The notes beneath the pieces were generated by a model. The model ran no database searches. It had not been told where the DNA came from and saw nothing but the letters and a program-made list of their open reading frames with translations. From Limimaricola sp. G21655-S1 (lineage in GTDB: Bacteria > Pseudomonadota > Alphaproteobacteria > Rhodobacterales > Rhodobacteraceae), in assembly GCF_027213785.1 (NCBI RefSeq), contig NZ_JAPWGO010000007.1, positions 62,001 through 126,000 of the forward strand: 64,000 bases of DNA, in the 5' to 3' direction. Below are positions 33,487 through 40,942 of this stretch, in pieces (positions within the stretch are counted from its first letter, which is position 1; each line of letters begins with the position of its first letter). Position numbers and translations under genes: made by a program.

Positions 33487-34743
33487 TCAGCCCTGCACAC
33501 CCGTGACGGTGTAGAAGGCCCCAGCATGCTGAACGGCGATGTCGGTCCGCATGTGGGCGAGGAGGCCGTACTGCATGTTCTCAGCGTACCGCTCTTTCAG
33601 GACCGTCACCGTGATCTGCGAACGCATGCCGATCAGAAGGTGCGAGAAGTTGCCTGCGAAGATCGTGCTCTCGTTGCTACCTGCACCGCCATCGGTCGGG
33701 ATGGCCGTGGTGGTCAGCATCGGGATCTGCTCAACCGCACGCGGCGCCATGCGCGGCTGCTCGTTAGCATCCATCAGGCCGGTCAGCGTGCCCTCGTCGC
33801 GCGGGTGCATGATGATGGCAGAGACGGGCCCGGCGTTCGCGGAGAGGATGCCAGTGCGCGCGGCCACGAGGGGGCTGTAGCCTGTCAGAGCTCCTGCAAG
33901 GGCAGTGGTGCCGATGCCCGAGGTGTTGGCGATGCCGCGCGGCTCAGGGGCCGTGCCAGTGCCCAGCAGAGCCACCCGGTCGAGCTCCTTCGCCAGGGCG
34001 ACGGACAGGATGCGGGGAAGCTCGGTGGCGAGGTTCAGGCTGTCCTCCATGAGCTCGAAGCTGACCTTCGTCATGACGGCGAGGGACTTCGGCCGAAGCG
34101 GCACACGGGCAAACGTCGGATCGCTCTCAGCCACTGCCCCGGCCTCAGCACGCCACGCGGGCGTCGGGTCGGAAGCCAGCTTGGCGATGGAGTGATCGTC
34201 AGAGGTCAGCGGGACCGTCTGAGCGCCCGCCTGGTTCACGACGGAATTGGCCCGCAGGAGGTCGATCAGTCGCGCCGAGAGGACGGTCGGCACGGTGTAG
34301 CCGCCCGCGCTGTCCGAGCCTTCAGCGAGTGCCCGCTTTTCGGTGTCGGTCTTGGCGCCGATGACCATGGAGCGAAGATAGCCGCCCAGCGAGAGGCCAC
34401 GGTACTCGTCCGGCTTCTTCGCCTCGGCCCATGCGGTCATACGCTGCTCGGGCCGGAGCGCATGCCGAACTTCTTCGGCCGCCACGTCGCCGCCGTCGCC
34501 AGCCGCCACCGTGTCCTGACCGAGGGGTCGGCGCGGGTCGCCCTGGTCGTCCGCAGCGTCCCGCAATTCCTCGATTTGCGCCGTGAGTTCATCATGCTCC
34601 AGCATCAGCGCCTCGAAGTCGCGCTCGATCTTCCGGGCTTCGCTTTCCGGCGTGTCGTCCTTGATGCTGCGGTATTTCGCGCGGGCTTCCGCTGCGATCT
34701 CGCGCTGCTTCGCCCGAAGGGTCTTCATGTCGTGTTTGGTCAT
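33487..34743 (-). CDS. HK97-fold phage major capsid protein
   Basis: This 418-residue protein has an N-terminal coiled-coil delta/scaffold region (about residues 1-70, KTLRAKQREIAAEARAKYRS), a linker to about residue 125, then the HK97 fold. The fold region shows SAGGYTVPTVLSARLIDLLR, KSLAVMTKVSFELMEDS, GTGTAPEPRGIANTSG and the C-terminal VLKERYAENMQYGLLAHMRT. The long N-terminal region is normally cut off by a maturation protease, but none is encoded nearby. The ATG at 34741-34743 starts at the scaffold helix. It is the last gene of the leftward operon. Confidence 0.92.
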   Translation of the reverse strand: MTKHDMKTLRAKQREIAAEARAKYRSIKDDTPESEARKIERDFEALMLEHDELTAQIEELRDAADDQGDPRRPLGQDTVAAGDGGDVAAEEVRHALRPEQRMTAWAEAKKPDEYRGLSLGGYLRSMVIGAKTDTEKRALAEGSDSAGGYTVPTVLSARLIDLLRANSVVNQAGAQTVPLTSDDHSIAKLASDPTPAWRAEAGAVAESDPTFARVPLRPKSLAVMTKVSFELMEDSLNLATELPRILSVALAKELDRVALLGTGTAPEPRGIANTSGIGTTALAGALTGYSPLVAARTGILSANAGPVSAIIMHPRDEGTLTGLMDANEQPRMAPRAVEQIPMLTTTAIPTDGGAGSNESTIFAGNFSHLLIGMRSQITVTVLKERYAENMQYGLLAHMRTDIAVQHAGAFYTVTGVQG

Positions 34744-35014
34744 GCTCGTGCTCTTCGCCTGCGTCGGACGCACATGGAGACGCGCCCGACATTTCGGGTT
34801 GCGCCTCCTCCGTCGCTGCGAAGGGTCCCGACGATGTTTCCCGCCGGGCGCGTGCTCGTCTATTTCGGAGCATGCGTAAGCGGTAATAGTATACCCCACT
34901 ACCGCCCATGCCTCAAGCCCTCAACTTTTTGCCTCAGTTTTGCCCGCACAGAAATTTCAGGGCTCAGGTCGGTTCTGGATCGGCCCCGCTGAGAAGTCGG
35001 CACACCACCTCCCA

Positions 35015-35248
35015 TCATGCTCGCCCTGCCACGCCGCAGCGGGTCATCTCGTGAGCCGCCAGTCGGGACAGCGCCCGCTTGAGCCCGTCCACGCCTTCCA
35101 CCTCGATGTGCAGCTGCACCGCAGCCATGAGAAGCGCCGCAGCGAACAGTCGCAGGTCGCCGCCCTCAGCTTCCAGGCCTGATACCGCCTCACTGAGAAG
35201 GCCGGAAACGCGGTCCCTCTCTTTCACGATCATCTGTCGTTCGGTCAT
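35015..35248 (-). CDS. Small element-encoded protein, unknown function
   Basis: This 77-residue helical protein (MTERQMIVKERDRVSGLLSE, then LRLFAAALLMAAVQLHIEVE) starts at ATG 35246-35248 behind GGAGG. Its start overlaps the stop of the preceding small frame (ATGA), supporting coupled translation within the replication/capsid operon. No motif is recognised. Confidence 0.6.
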   Translation of the reverse strand: MTERQMIVKERDRVSGLLSEAVSGLEAEGGDLRLFAAALLMAAVQLHIEVEGVDGLKRALSRLAAHEMTRCGVAGRA

Positions 35249-35361
35249 GAGCGGTCCTCCATTCCAGCGCGCGCACCCAGCCGCCAAGCAAGGAAGAGCC
35301 AGCCCTTCGCCTCGGGCTGCTGCGCCGGCTGCACCACCACGCGGGCTTTGCCGTCCGCCAT
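35245..35361 (-). CDS. Very small element-encoded protein, unknown function
   Basis: The 38-residue frame starts at ATG 35359-35361 (MADGKARVVVQPAQQPEAKG, then WLFLAWRLGARAG). Its stop overlaps the next start (ATGA) and its start overlaps the stop of an HTH-like frame (TGATG), a chain typical of coupled phage genes. An in-frame GTG at 35521-35523 with AGGAGG ten bases upstream could extend it to 92 residues, but the extra part is less protein-like than the overlapping HTH frame. Confidence 0.45.
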   Translation of the reverse strand: MADGKARVVVQPAQQPEAKGWLFLAWRLGARAGMEDRS

Positions 35362-35519
35362 CACTTCGCACCCACTCCTGCGCTGGGCGCAACTCGCAGC
35401 GCGGAGCAGCTCCCGCCCGGGCCGCGCACCTTGTCGGTGGGTACGCCCAGCGCGGAGGCAATGCTGTTCAGGCCCCAGAGCGCCTCGGGTCCTGCCGTGG
35501 GGAGCGGCCAGAGCCAGCG
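35361..35519 (-). pseudogene. HTH-like reading frame without a visible start codon
   Basis: This frame reads WLWPLPTAGPEALWGLNSIA, then SALGVPTDKVRG, a pattern like the first helices of phage HTH proteins, and its TGA overlaps the next ATG. However, the frame is closed upstream by a TGA at 35520-35522 with no ATG, GTG or TTG before the motif. It may be a gene broken by a frameshift, may use a rare start, or may have a one-base sequence error. Confidence 0.35.
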
Positions 35520-35617
35520 TCACAACCGTCACACCTCCTAGAGGTGTGTGACGTTCGTGACGGTCAGACTGGCCCGCACTTGTGACGCACAGTGACGGGG
35601 TGTGACGTTCGTGACGG
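35519..35617. repeat. Iteron-like TGTGACG repeat cluster, possible replication origin
   Basis: An exact 18-bp repeat GTGTGACGTTCGTGACGG occurs at 35546-35563 and 35600-35617. A diverged copy TGTGACGCACAGTGACGG lies at 35581-35598, and an inverted copy with core CGTCACAACCGTCACAC lies at 35519-35535. A CACACCTC-CTA-GAGGTGTG dyad at 35530-35548 sits within the cluster. The cluster lies immediately downstream of the helicase gene. Clustered repeats beside primase and helicase genes are usual at origins of satellites and small replicons; replication activity is inferred. Confidence 0.6.
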
Positions 35618-35623
35618 CGGTGC

Positions 35624-36691
35624 TCAGTCTTCATCCTGCACCCGCCAGACATACTCACCGAACTCTCGCACCTCGTTCAGGTCCATCAGCTTGTCTTTGG
35701 CGCGCTTGAACGCCATGCGTGCCGAACTGTCGGCGACGCCTGAGGTCAGCCCGTGGACGCCGCAGGCCTCGCGCCAGTGGTCGATATGAACCACCTTCCT
35801 GTTGTGCGGGTAGAGATCGCCGGACTTGACCTCCCCATGGTCGCGCAGGGCGTCATAGAGCGCCTGCATCGCCACCTCGTTCTTGCCCGACAGCGGCTTG
35901 CGCTTGGGCTTGGGCGGTTCGGCTGTCTCGACCACCGCACTCGTCACCGGGTCGCCGTCCTCGTCCACCCCGAGCGTGACCGATCGGAGGGTGAAGTGCA
36001 GCGTGTCGGCATAGGCCATGTCGCGCTGCTTCTTGCACACGATCTCGCCCTCGGAGGTCACGTTGATCTCGGTATCGACAGCGGCACGGAGGGCGGAGGA
36101 ACCTCGAGCGCCCCGGTCCTCGTCCTTGCCCGTGTGGTGCACCACCATGACATGCGCGCCAGTCACTTCGCGGATCAGGTCGCAGTTGCGAACGAACATC
36201 GCCGCGTCCTTGGCCGTGTTCTCGTCGCCCGCGCCCATGCTGCGCGCCAGAGTATCGATCACCGTCAGGGCGAAGGCGTCGCCAGGCAGAGCTTCACATA
36301 CCGCGAGCGCATCTAGCTGGCCGTGCAGGTCCAGTCCTATCGGCAGCAGTACGAAGTCCGCCGAGGCCATTTCGGGGTGCTCGCGCTTGAACGCGGCGAG
36401 GCGGTTGCGAACACCCGCCCCGCCCTCGGCCGCGATGTAGAGCACCGGCCCGCCGTTCACCTTGCACCCGCGCCACGGCTTGTTCGCCGCGACATGCATC
36501 GCCAGATCGAGGGCCACGAAGGTCTTGCCGGCGTTCGACGGCCCGTAGAGCATTGAGAGTCCGCGCCGGGACAGCCAGCCTTTGACCAGGTAATTGAGGT
36601 TGAGCACCGGCCCGATGTCGGCGAGCTTCAGCATCCGCCCCTCGATCTCGGAGGCCCGGTTCGCATTGCGGTTCAGGTTGATGACGTTCAC
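35624..36691 (-). CDS. RecA-fold replicative helicase/ATPase (RepA/AAA_25 type)
   Basis: This 355-residue ATPase has Walker A LYGPSNAGKT at about residues 49-58, Walker B ALTVIDTLAR, and HHTGKDEDRGARGSSALRAA as in RepA/DnaB-like hexameric helicases. The C-terminal 90 residues look like a winged-helix DNA-binding region (MQALYDALRDHGEVKSGDLY). It would unwind the element origin together with the primase. The GTG start at 36689-36691 overlaps the primase stop (GTGA), so the two are coupled. It is directly followed by the iteron cluster. Confidence 0.88.
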   Translation of the reverse strand: MNVINLNRNANRASEIEGRMLKLADIGPVLNLNYLVKGWLSRRGLSMLYGPSNAGKTFVALDLAMHVAANKPWRGCKVNGGPVLYIAAEGGAGVRNRLAAFKREHPEMASADFVLLPIGLDLHGQLDALAVCEALPGDAFALTVIDTLARSMGAGDENTAKDAAMFVRNCDLIREVTGAHVMVVHHTGKDEDRGARGSSALRAAVDTEINVTSEGEIVCKKQRDMAYADTLHFTLRSVTLGVDEDGDPVTSAVVETAEPPKPKRKPLSGKNEVAMQALYDALRDHGEVKSGDLYPHNRKVVHIDHWREACGVHGLTSGVADSSARMAFKRAKDKLMDLNEVREFGEYVWRVQDED

Positions 36692-37485
36692 TGCAGGTGC
36701 CTCCGCGCGATCTCCGAGAGGTCGGCGCCGTGCTGGCGCGCCAGGGCGGGGATGGTCGCCCAGCTCACGCCGGTGCGCTTGAAGCTGCGCCACTTCATCA
36801 GAACCTCGCCGGGGCGATACTTGCTGCCGTTGGCGCTCCAGGCATCGGCCAGCGCCAGCCCCTCGTCGGAGCCCCGGAAGCGGTCATGCAGCGCCATCAG
36901 CACCGACACCCAGTCGCCATAGGGAAGATCGGGCGGGATGTGCGACAGCAGCTCCTGCACCTCGCCCGTGGGCGTCAAGCGATCGAGGTTGCGCGGCGGA
37001 GGGGGAGGCGCTTGCAGCAGCATGGCCCGGAGGCCGAACGGGACCGGCGGCAGCTGGAGCGGGACGCTGCCCGCGTAGAAGCCACCCGCGACTTGCGAGC
37101 CGGGCGCGATGACGTAGCCGCCTTCGCCGCGTGTATCGATCTTCGGCCCGATCTTGGACGTGCTGTTCCGGGCTCCCTCGAAGTGCTGGCAGTAGATGTG
37201 CCGGCCGCCCGAGGGCGTCATGACATAGGCGTGGTCGTAGAGGCTTGCGTAGCGCGGCATCGCCAGCAGGCTGTCACGCCCGATCCGTGCGCCGGTCTCC
37301 TTGTCCACGTCCAGGTCGATCACGAACAGCCCATTGGCCGCGCCGCACGGGATGCCCCATGCGCGCGCGCCGTTCGCGTGCCACTGCGTAATCGTGTGCG
37401 GATCGCGGGTCGCCTTGGCCTGCCAGCCCGAGATGAGCGGGGCCTTGTCGGGGCCGGCCGGGAATATCGCAAAGGGGAGGTTCAT
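36688..37485 (-). CDS. Bifunctional DNA primase/polymerase (prim-pol)
   Basis: This 265-residue protein has the archaeo-eukaryotic prim-pol fold in its N-terminal two thirds. It carries the metal-binding FVIDLDVD and the SGGRHIYCQHFEGARNSTSK segment with the catalytic His. A PriCT-like C-terminal domain (SHIPPDLPYGDWVSVLMALH) follows. It makes primers for element replication, paired with the downstream helicase. The ATG at 37483-37485 gives MNLPFAIFPAGPDKAP; the start overlaps the stop of the upstream small gene (ATGA). Confidence 0.88.
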   Translation of the reverse strand: MNLPFAIFPAGPDKAPLISGWQAKATRDPHTITQWHANGARAWGIPCGAANGLFVIDLDVDKETGARIGRDSLLAMPRYASLYDHAYVMTPSGGRHIYCQHFEGARNSTSKIGPKIDTRGEGGYVIAPGSQVAGGFYAGSVPLQLPPVPFGLRAMLLQAPPPPPRNLDRLTPTGEVQELLSHIPPDLPYGDWVSVLMALHDRFRGSDEGLALADAWSANGSKYRPGEVLMKWRSFKRTGVSWATIPALARQHGADLSEIARRHLQ

Positions 37486-37703
37486 GCTGCACCTCCGAGC
37501 ATCTCGGCCTCTTCCAGCCAGTGGGCGCGGGCGCCCCCCATGGCGCTCCCCCAGTCGGGGAAGCGACCCACATGCCATCCGAAACCTCGTTGGAAGTTGA
37601 AGCCATTCACCTCGACCGCATCACCATCCGGGTAGATGCTCAGCGCCTCATCCGGGTTCGGCAGAGGCAGGCGAAGCATGGTAGGAAACAGGACTACGCT
37701 CAT
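37482..37703 (-). CDS. Small first gene of the replication operon, unknown function
   Basis: This 73-residue protein (MSVVLFPTMLRLPLPNPDEA, then YPDGDAVEVNGFNFQRGFGW) has no recognised family. It is the first gene of the leftward primase-helicase-capsid operon, and its stop overlaps the primase start (ATGA). A Trp/Phe-rich tail (WHVGRFPDWGSAMG) suggests a small folded domain. Confidence 0.6.
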   Translation of the reverse strand: MSVVLFPTMLRLPLPNPDEALSIYPDGDAVEVNGFNFQRGFGWHVGRFPDWGSAMGGARAHWLEEAEMLGGAA

Positions 37704-37750
37704 ACGGCCATCCCCCAGTGCATAGCGATTATGGGATGACGAATGGCCCA

Positions 37751-37838
37751 GCGCGCGCTATGTTCAGCGCGAGCTATTTCCCGAGGCTCGACAGTTTCGA
37801 CGCCGCATGCCCCTGCCCGGGCTGCGGCGTTTCTCTTT
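37751..37838 (+). ncRNA. Candidate antisense/structured RNA upstream of the replication operon
   Basis: On the plus strand, opposite to the replication operon leader, a stem CGCGCT/AGCGCG (37754-37771) is followed by a strong ACGCCGCA/TGCGGCGT hairpin (37800-37830) and TTCTCTTT. The second hairpin looks like a terminator although no plus-strand gene precedes it. A short counter-transcribed RNA or a boundary terminator would explain it. No clear promoter was identified. Confidence 0.35.
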
Positions 37839-37947
37839 GCGCAGACCCCGCTTGATCTGTTTACTCCTGCCCGGTAACCCCTTGAATGTTCGTCGTGAAC
37901 TGACCGAGAACGTTTACCGGAAACGCCTTTCCTGTCAGTGGCTTGAG

Positions 37948-37997
37948 GCGGATTGCAAATCCGTGTAGACCGGTTCGATTCCGGTACCCGCCTCCAT
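37948..37997 (+). repeat. Right attachment site (attR), 50-bp direct repeat
   Basis: This is an exact copy of tRNA-Cys from the anticodon stem to one base past CCA (same as 28579-28628). It lacks the 5' half of the tRNA, so it is a duplicated 3' fragment and not a second tRNA gene. Host sequence resumes at 37998. Confidence 0.93.
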
Positions 37998-38163
37998 ATC
38001 CCTACACATCCATTCACGACCCAGGCTGACGGGCTTTGAACCGCGCCGCCGGACCTCGCTGCCATGGTGAAGGGACATTCCTGGCAGCCAACCGATCTTG
38101 CATCCGGCCCAGCCTCCGCGCGCAGCGAGCCCGCTCGAAAGACGAAGCGCCAACTCCTTCCTT

Positions 38164-39441
38164 TTAAGGCTCCGCGGAACCGAGGGCCCGGGTCCCTTGC
38201 TTTTCGGATGATTGATCCATGGCCCAGCCGACGCTGAAGCCGTGCAGGAAGGTCGAGGCGAGGATGACCAGCGCCACGAGGGACCACAATGAATCTTCGT
38301 CGACGAACTCCATGTGGCTCCCCGCATAGCACAGGTAGTAGATCGACCCGATCCCGCGCACGCCGTAGACCGCGACGATGCTGCGGTCGCGCCATCCGAG
38401 CCCGCTTCGCCCCAGCGACAACCAGCCGGCAGCCGGGCGGATCACTAGGAGAAGCACCGCCGCGACGGCGATCTGGGACCAGGTGAGGTCGCGAAACAGC
38501 AACGGCAGCACCGTTCCGAGCGCCACCAGCAATGCCGCCGTGAGGGCATGCTCGATCGATTCGGAGAAATCGTGCAGTCGCTTGTGGAAATGGTGGTCCT
38601 TCTCGATCCGCCGCAAGGTCAGGCCGAGAACGGCCACCGAGATGAAGCCGTAGCCTTCGATCAGCTCCGTCGAGCCGTAGCACAGCAGGATTCCCGCCAG
38701 CGCGACCACCCCCGAGCCGGTCTGGGCCAAGGCTGCATCGGCAGGGAAGCGGAACAGCACGTAGCCCAGCGCCTTGCCGCCGAGCCAGCCCATCGCGGTG
38801 CCCAGTGCGATCCGGTAGATCACATCGCGCAACAGCCAGTCGAGCGCCCAGGCACCGGGGTTGAGCCCCTCGGCCGCGAGGATCAGCCCGAGATAGACGA
38901 AGGGAAAGGCGAGGCCGTCGTTCAACGCCGCCTCGGTGGTCAGGGTGAAACGGACGGGATGCTCGGCCCCCTCCTGTGGCGGTCCGACCTGCACATCGGC
39001 CGCCAGCACCGGGTCGGTCGGGGCGAGAACCGCGCCCAGCAGCACCGCCCCGGCCACGGTCATGCCGGTGAGGCCGACCCCCAGGAAGGCCACCGCGAAG
39101 ATGGTCAGCGGCATCGCGATGCCGAGCATTTGGAAGGTCGGCCTCCAACGCGACCAGGGCCGAAGCTCGTCGAGCCGCATTCCCGAGCCGAACAGCGCGA
39201 CGATCACCGTGAGTTCGCTCGCCAACTCCCATGGCAGCGGCGTCTCGCGGGGGTCGGGCAACGTCGCGAGATCCGGCAGCCAGACCGCGATTCCCGCGCC
39301 GAACAGGATCATCAACGGCGCCGCCGCCGGTTCGCGGCGCGAGATCAGCCGCGGCAGCCAGCGCGCGAGGATGATCACGAGGCCCAGCACTGCCAATGCG
39401 ATGTGATACCGATTCAGCCCGAAAAACGGCTCGCCCTCCAC
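38164..39441 (-). CDS. CPA1-family Na+(K+)/H+ antiporter
   Basis: This 425-residue membrane protein has about 12 hydrophobic helices and conserved antiporter segments GAVLAPTDPVLAADVQVG (TDP motif) and TEAALNDGLAFPFVYLG (the ND pair of the ion site). It also has VYGVRGIGSIYYLCYA near the C-terminus. It exchanges Na+ or K+ for protons across the inner membrane. GTG at 39439-39441 with GAGGAGG upstream is the best start. Longer upstream frames are Arg-rich and lack membrane features. Confidence 0.88.
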   Translation of the reverse strand: MEGEPFFGLNRYHIALAVLGLVIILARWLPRLISRREPAAAPLMILFGAGIAVWLPDLATLPDPRETPLPWELASELTVIVALFGSGMRLDELRPWSRWRPTFQMLGIAMPLTIFAVAFLGVGLTGMTVAGAVLLGAVLAPTDPVLAADVQVGPPQEGAEHPVRFTLTTEAALNDGLAFPFVYLGLILAAEGLNPGAWALDWLLRDVIYRIALGTAMGWLGGKALGYVLFRFPADAALAQTGSGVVALAGILLCYGSTELIEGYGFISVAVLGLTLRRIEKDHHFHKRLHDFSESIEHALTAALLVALGTVLPLLFRDLTWSQIAVAAVLLLVIRPAAGWLSLGRSGLGWRDRSIVAVYGVRGIGSIYYLCYAGSHMEFVDEDSLWSLVALVILASTFLHGFSVGWAMDQSSEKQGTRALGSAEP

Positions 39442-39632
39442 TGGCCCCTCCTCGATCACCCTTTCGAGTGCGACAAACTGCGCCGCCCGCGCCCCGAGGC
39501 AAGGGGAGGTCGCGCAGCGGCAGGCGGGATCGCGCCCGCAGGCGGTAAGGCAGCCCCACCCCGCCGTGACAGCGCCGCCGGCGCCGCCTAGGCTGGTGGC
39601 GTATTCCCGAACCGACCGGAACGAACGCCCCC

Positions 39633-40862
39633 ATGCTGCGCATTCTCGCCTTGCTTCTCGCCCTTCTCCCCGCCTCCCTTGCCGCGCAGGACCGCGCCGC
39701 GCTCGAACGGCAGTTTCGGGGCTGGCTGGAGCAGACCGTCTGGCCGCGCGCGCAAGGCGCGGGCGTGTCCCGCTCCACATTCGAAGCGGCCTTTTCGGGG
39801 GTCACGCTCGATTGGGACCTGCCCGATCTCGTCCCCCCTGGCGCACCGGCGCAGCCGCAACGACAGCGACAGGCCGAGTTCGGCAGCCCCGGCGCCTATT
39901 TCAGCGCAGGCGCGGTGCAGGGCGCGGCCTCGGTGGGGCGGCAGATGGCGGCGCACCATGCCGCCACGCTGACCCGTATCGAGCGCGCGACCGGTGTGCC
40001 CGGGCACGTCGTTCTTGCCATCTGGGGCCGCGAAAGCGGCTATGGCCGCGCCGCGATCCCGCACAACGTCTTTCGGGTACTGGGCACCAAGGGTTTCATC
40101 GGGCGTCGCGCCGGGTATTTCACCGAGGAGCTGATCGCGGCGCTGCGCATCGCCCAGGCGGGTCACGCACCGGGCGCCGCGATGAAATCGAGCTGGGCCG
40201 GCGCGCTCGGCCAGCCGCAATTCATGCCGACGAGCTTCCTCAAATACGCAGCCGATGGCGATGGCGACGGGCGCGCCGACATCTGGCGCTCGGAGGCCGA
40301 TACCCTTGCCTCGATCGCCACCTATCTGGCCCGGCATGGCTGGGTCGCCGGCCGCGACTGGGGGTTCGAGGTCCGGGTGCCGGAGGCGGTCTCCTGCACG
40401 CTGGAAGGGCCCGATCAGGGGCGGCTCATCCGAGACTGGGCGGCCATGGGCATCACCCGCGTGTCCGGCAAACCCTTTCCAGACCACGAGGCCGCGCGCG
40501 ATGGCTTCCTGCTGATGCCGGCCGGGCGGCATGGCCCCGCCTTCGTGGTGACACCCAACTTCTACGTGCTCAAGAGCTACAACATGAGCGATCTCTACGC
40601 GCTTTTCGTGGGCCATGTCGGAGACCGCATCGCCTATGGGGTGGGTGATTTCGCGGGCGGCTGGGGCCGCGTGGGCGGGCTGATGCGCTCGGACGTCGCC
40701 GCAATGCAGCGCGCGCTCGAGGCGAAAGGGCACGACGTGGGCGGCGCCGACGGGCTGGCAGGCTTCAAGACCCGGCGCTCGATCGGTCGCTGGCAGGAAG
40801 CGCAGGGCCGCGCCGCGACCTGCTTTCCCGATGCCGGAATGCGCGGCGCGCTGAACGGCTGA
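39633..40862 (+). CDS. MltB-family lytic murein transglycosylase
   Basis: This 409-residue protein has a Sec signal peptide (MLRILALLLALLPASLAAQ, cleavage after about residue 18). An SLT_2/MltB catalytic domain follows with the catalytic Glu in IWGRESGYGR, then GQPQFMPTSFLKYA. A PG_binding_1 domain is at the C-terminus (SDVAAMQRALEAKGHDVGGA). It cleaves peptidoglycan glycan strands to 1,6-anhydro-muropeptides in the periplasm. No lipobox is present, so it is soluble. It is divergent from the antiporter. Confidence 0.92.
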   Translation: MLRILALLLALLPASLAAQDRAALERQFRGWLEQTVWPRAQGAGVSRSTFEAAFSGVTLDWDLPDLVPPGAPAQPQRQRQAEFGSPGAYFSAGAVQGAASVGRQMAAHHAATLTRIERATGVPGHVVLAIWGRESGYGRAAIPHNVFRVLGTKGFIGRRAGYFTEELIAALRIAQAGHAPGAAMKSSWAGALGQPQFMPTSFLKYAADGDGDGRADIWRSEADTLASIATYLARHGWVAGRDWGFEVRVPEAVSCTLEGPDQGRLIRDWAAMGITRVSGKPFPDHEAARDGFLLMPAGRHGPAFVVTPNFYVLKSYNMSDLYALFVGHVGDRIAYGVGDFAGGWGRVGGLMRSDVAAMQRALEAKGHDVGGADGLAGFKTRRSIGRWQEAQGRAATCFPDAGMRGALNG

Positions 40863-40942
40863 ACGCTTCGGATCGGTCAAATGGCGGAACGCGGGCGGGC
40901 AGCATCCGTTTGTCTCGTGACGGCAAGAGCAGGAGACCGGCA

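Larger units (their letters stand above)
28579..37997. mobile_element. 9.4-kb tRNA-Cys-integrated satellite-like element
   Basis: The element is bounded by the 50-bp att repeats. It carries a tyrosine integrase at the tRNA end, an excisionase-like and a MerR-like protein, and two divergent Arc-type regulators. Its cargo is a lipoprotein and a zinc-ribbon membrane protein. The leftward replication/capsid operon encodes a primase-polymerase, a RecA-fold helicase and an HK97-fold capsid protein. There is no portal, terminase, protease, tail or lysis gene. Size and content fit a phage satellite (compare capsid-forming PICI and other small capsid-encoding satellites) or a reduced prophage. The tRNA duplication shows that integration happened; current mobility is inferred from the intact-looking genes. 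Confidence 0.85.

Noticed and set aside
33234-33527. Minus-strand frame of 97 codons downstream of the capsid gene, possibly a head-tail connector
   Set aside because: Its composition is not protein-like, it overlaps the capsid C-terminus, and it lacks a Shine-Dalgarno and any recognisable connector motif.
33382-34992. Long plus-strand frame (536 codons) antisense to the capsid gene
   Set aside because: The minus-strand frame is clearly an HK97 capsid protein; the plus frame is a His/Arg-rich shadow.
37948-37997. Possible second tRNA-Cys gene
   Set aside because: Only the 3' half is present and the acceptor 5' strand and D-arm are missing, so it is the attR duplicate.
37700-39805. Minus-strand frame of 701 codons spanning attR and the antiporter
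   Set aside because: It crosses the att boundary in an Arg/Gly-rich frame that is not the antiporter frame.
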